Assembly: GCF_009668025.1 (NCBI RefSeq)
Contig: NZ_WJXZ01000018.1
Coordinates: forward strand, 31,573-95,572
From: Larkinella terrae
GTDB taxonomy: Bacteria; Bacteroidota; Bacteroidia; Cytophagales; Spirosomataceae
Direction of reading: 5' to 3'
Length of the DNA stretch: 64,000 nucleotides
Both the position numbers and the translations under genes were made by a program. Each line of letters starts with the position of its first letter. Within the stretch, counting starts at the first letter, position 1. Positions 63,908-64,000 of this stretch are shown here, piece by piece. The notes beneath the pieces were generated by a model that saw only the letters and a list, made by a program, of their open reading frames with translations, made no database searches and was not told the origin of the DNA.

Positions 63908-64000
63908 TTAAGCATATAGCTGCGTTAATCGGTAAAGGAAAAAGTCCACATTTCTTACCCCTCTGAACTGGGCCCGGAAGGCTTTGATCTTGGCATTGAA
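63908..64000 (-). mobile_element. Transposase C-terminus (ISAon1/ISL3-like), partial
   Basis: The minus frame entering from base 64000 reads FNAKIKAFRAQFRGVRNVDF then FLYRLTQLYA and stops at 63908-63910. This is the usual end of ISL3/ISAon1-type DDE transposases of Bacteroidota. The rest of the element lies beyond the window. Confidence 0.75.

Noticed and set aside
1..64000. CRISPR array or prophage
   Set aside because: No regularly spaced identical repeats, cas genes, integrase or phage structural genes were seen.

Overview
The window looks like chromosome of a Bacteroidota member of the order Cytophagales, most likely Spirosomataceae (Larkinella/Spirosoma-like; the genus is an inference). 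Reasons: two SusC/SusD pairs, type IX secretion (T9SS) C-terminal sorting domains on three large surface proteins, a fused LpxC-FabZ protein, an ABC permease with a 'permease prefix' domain, TANNTTTG-type -7 promoter boxes (a clear TTTG-N19-TATATTTG promoter precedes a tRNA) and few Shine-Dalgarno sites.

Layout. 1-7.5 kb: the 5' part of a malic enzyme (minus), then a sugar catabolism block of an MFS permease (minus), two Gfo/Idh/MocA dehydrogenases and a TIM-barrel sugar isomerase (plus). Inverted-repeat elements separate these genes, and one encloses a decayed four-helix-bundle (S23/IVS-type) gene. 7.6-12.8 kb: a Uma2-type nuclease, the modABC molybdate importer, an MBL hydrolase and a patatin-like hydrolase. 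13.1-26.2 kb: two tandem SusCD systems, two lipoproteins and a T9SS-exported M43 metalloprotease. 26.5-34.3 kb: a Na+/H+ antiporter, a GAF hybrid histidine kinase, a single-domain response regulator, a YdcF-like protein and a FtsX/MacB-type permease. 34.6-39.8 kb: ankyrin protein, DUF2271 protein, PepSY-flavodoxin-FNR membrane reductase and a convergent ApbE, which together suggest a flavin-based electron export route. 39.9-42.0 kb: two receiver-only regulators and a cytosolic histidine kinase (minus).

42.3-52.0 kb is an accessory region. It looks AT-richer, with small lipoproteins and membrane peptides, a Kazal-type lipoprotein, a YcgL-like protein, a thioesterase, a truncated NUC1 nuclease, a decayed cupin gene and a large T9SS surface protein broken by one frameshift. 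52.0-57.8 kb returns to core genes: tRNA(CAU), an HD phosphohydrolase and the lipid A genes lpxD, lpxC-fabZ and lpxA with an ABC ATPase. 58-61.3 kb is a type B T9SS (gliding-motility C-terminus) protein. The right end holds a decayed Bcr/CflA-type MFS gene, an AraC regulator, an NAD-dependent reductase and the 3' end of a transposase.

The most interesting observations are the S23 pseudogene inside an IVS-like inverted-repeat element and related intergenic inverted repeats made of iterated short words, the ankyrin/DUF2271/PepSY-reductase/ApbE module, and paired operator-like repeats upstream of the frameshifted surface protein.
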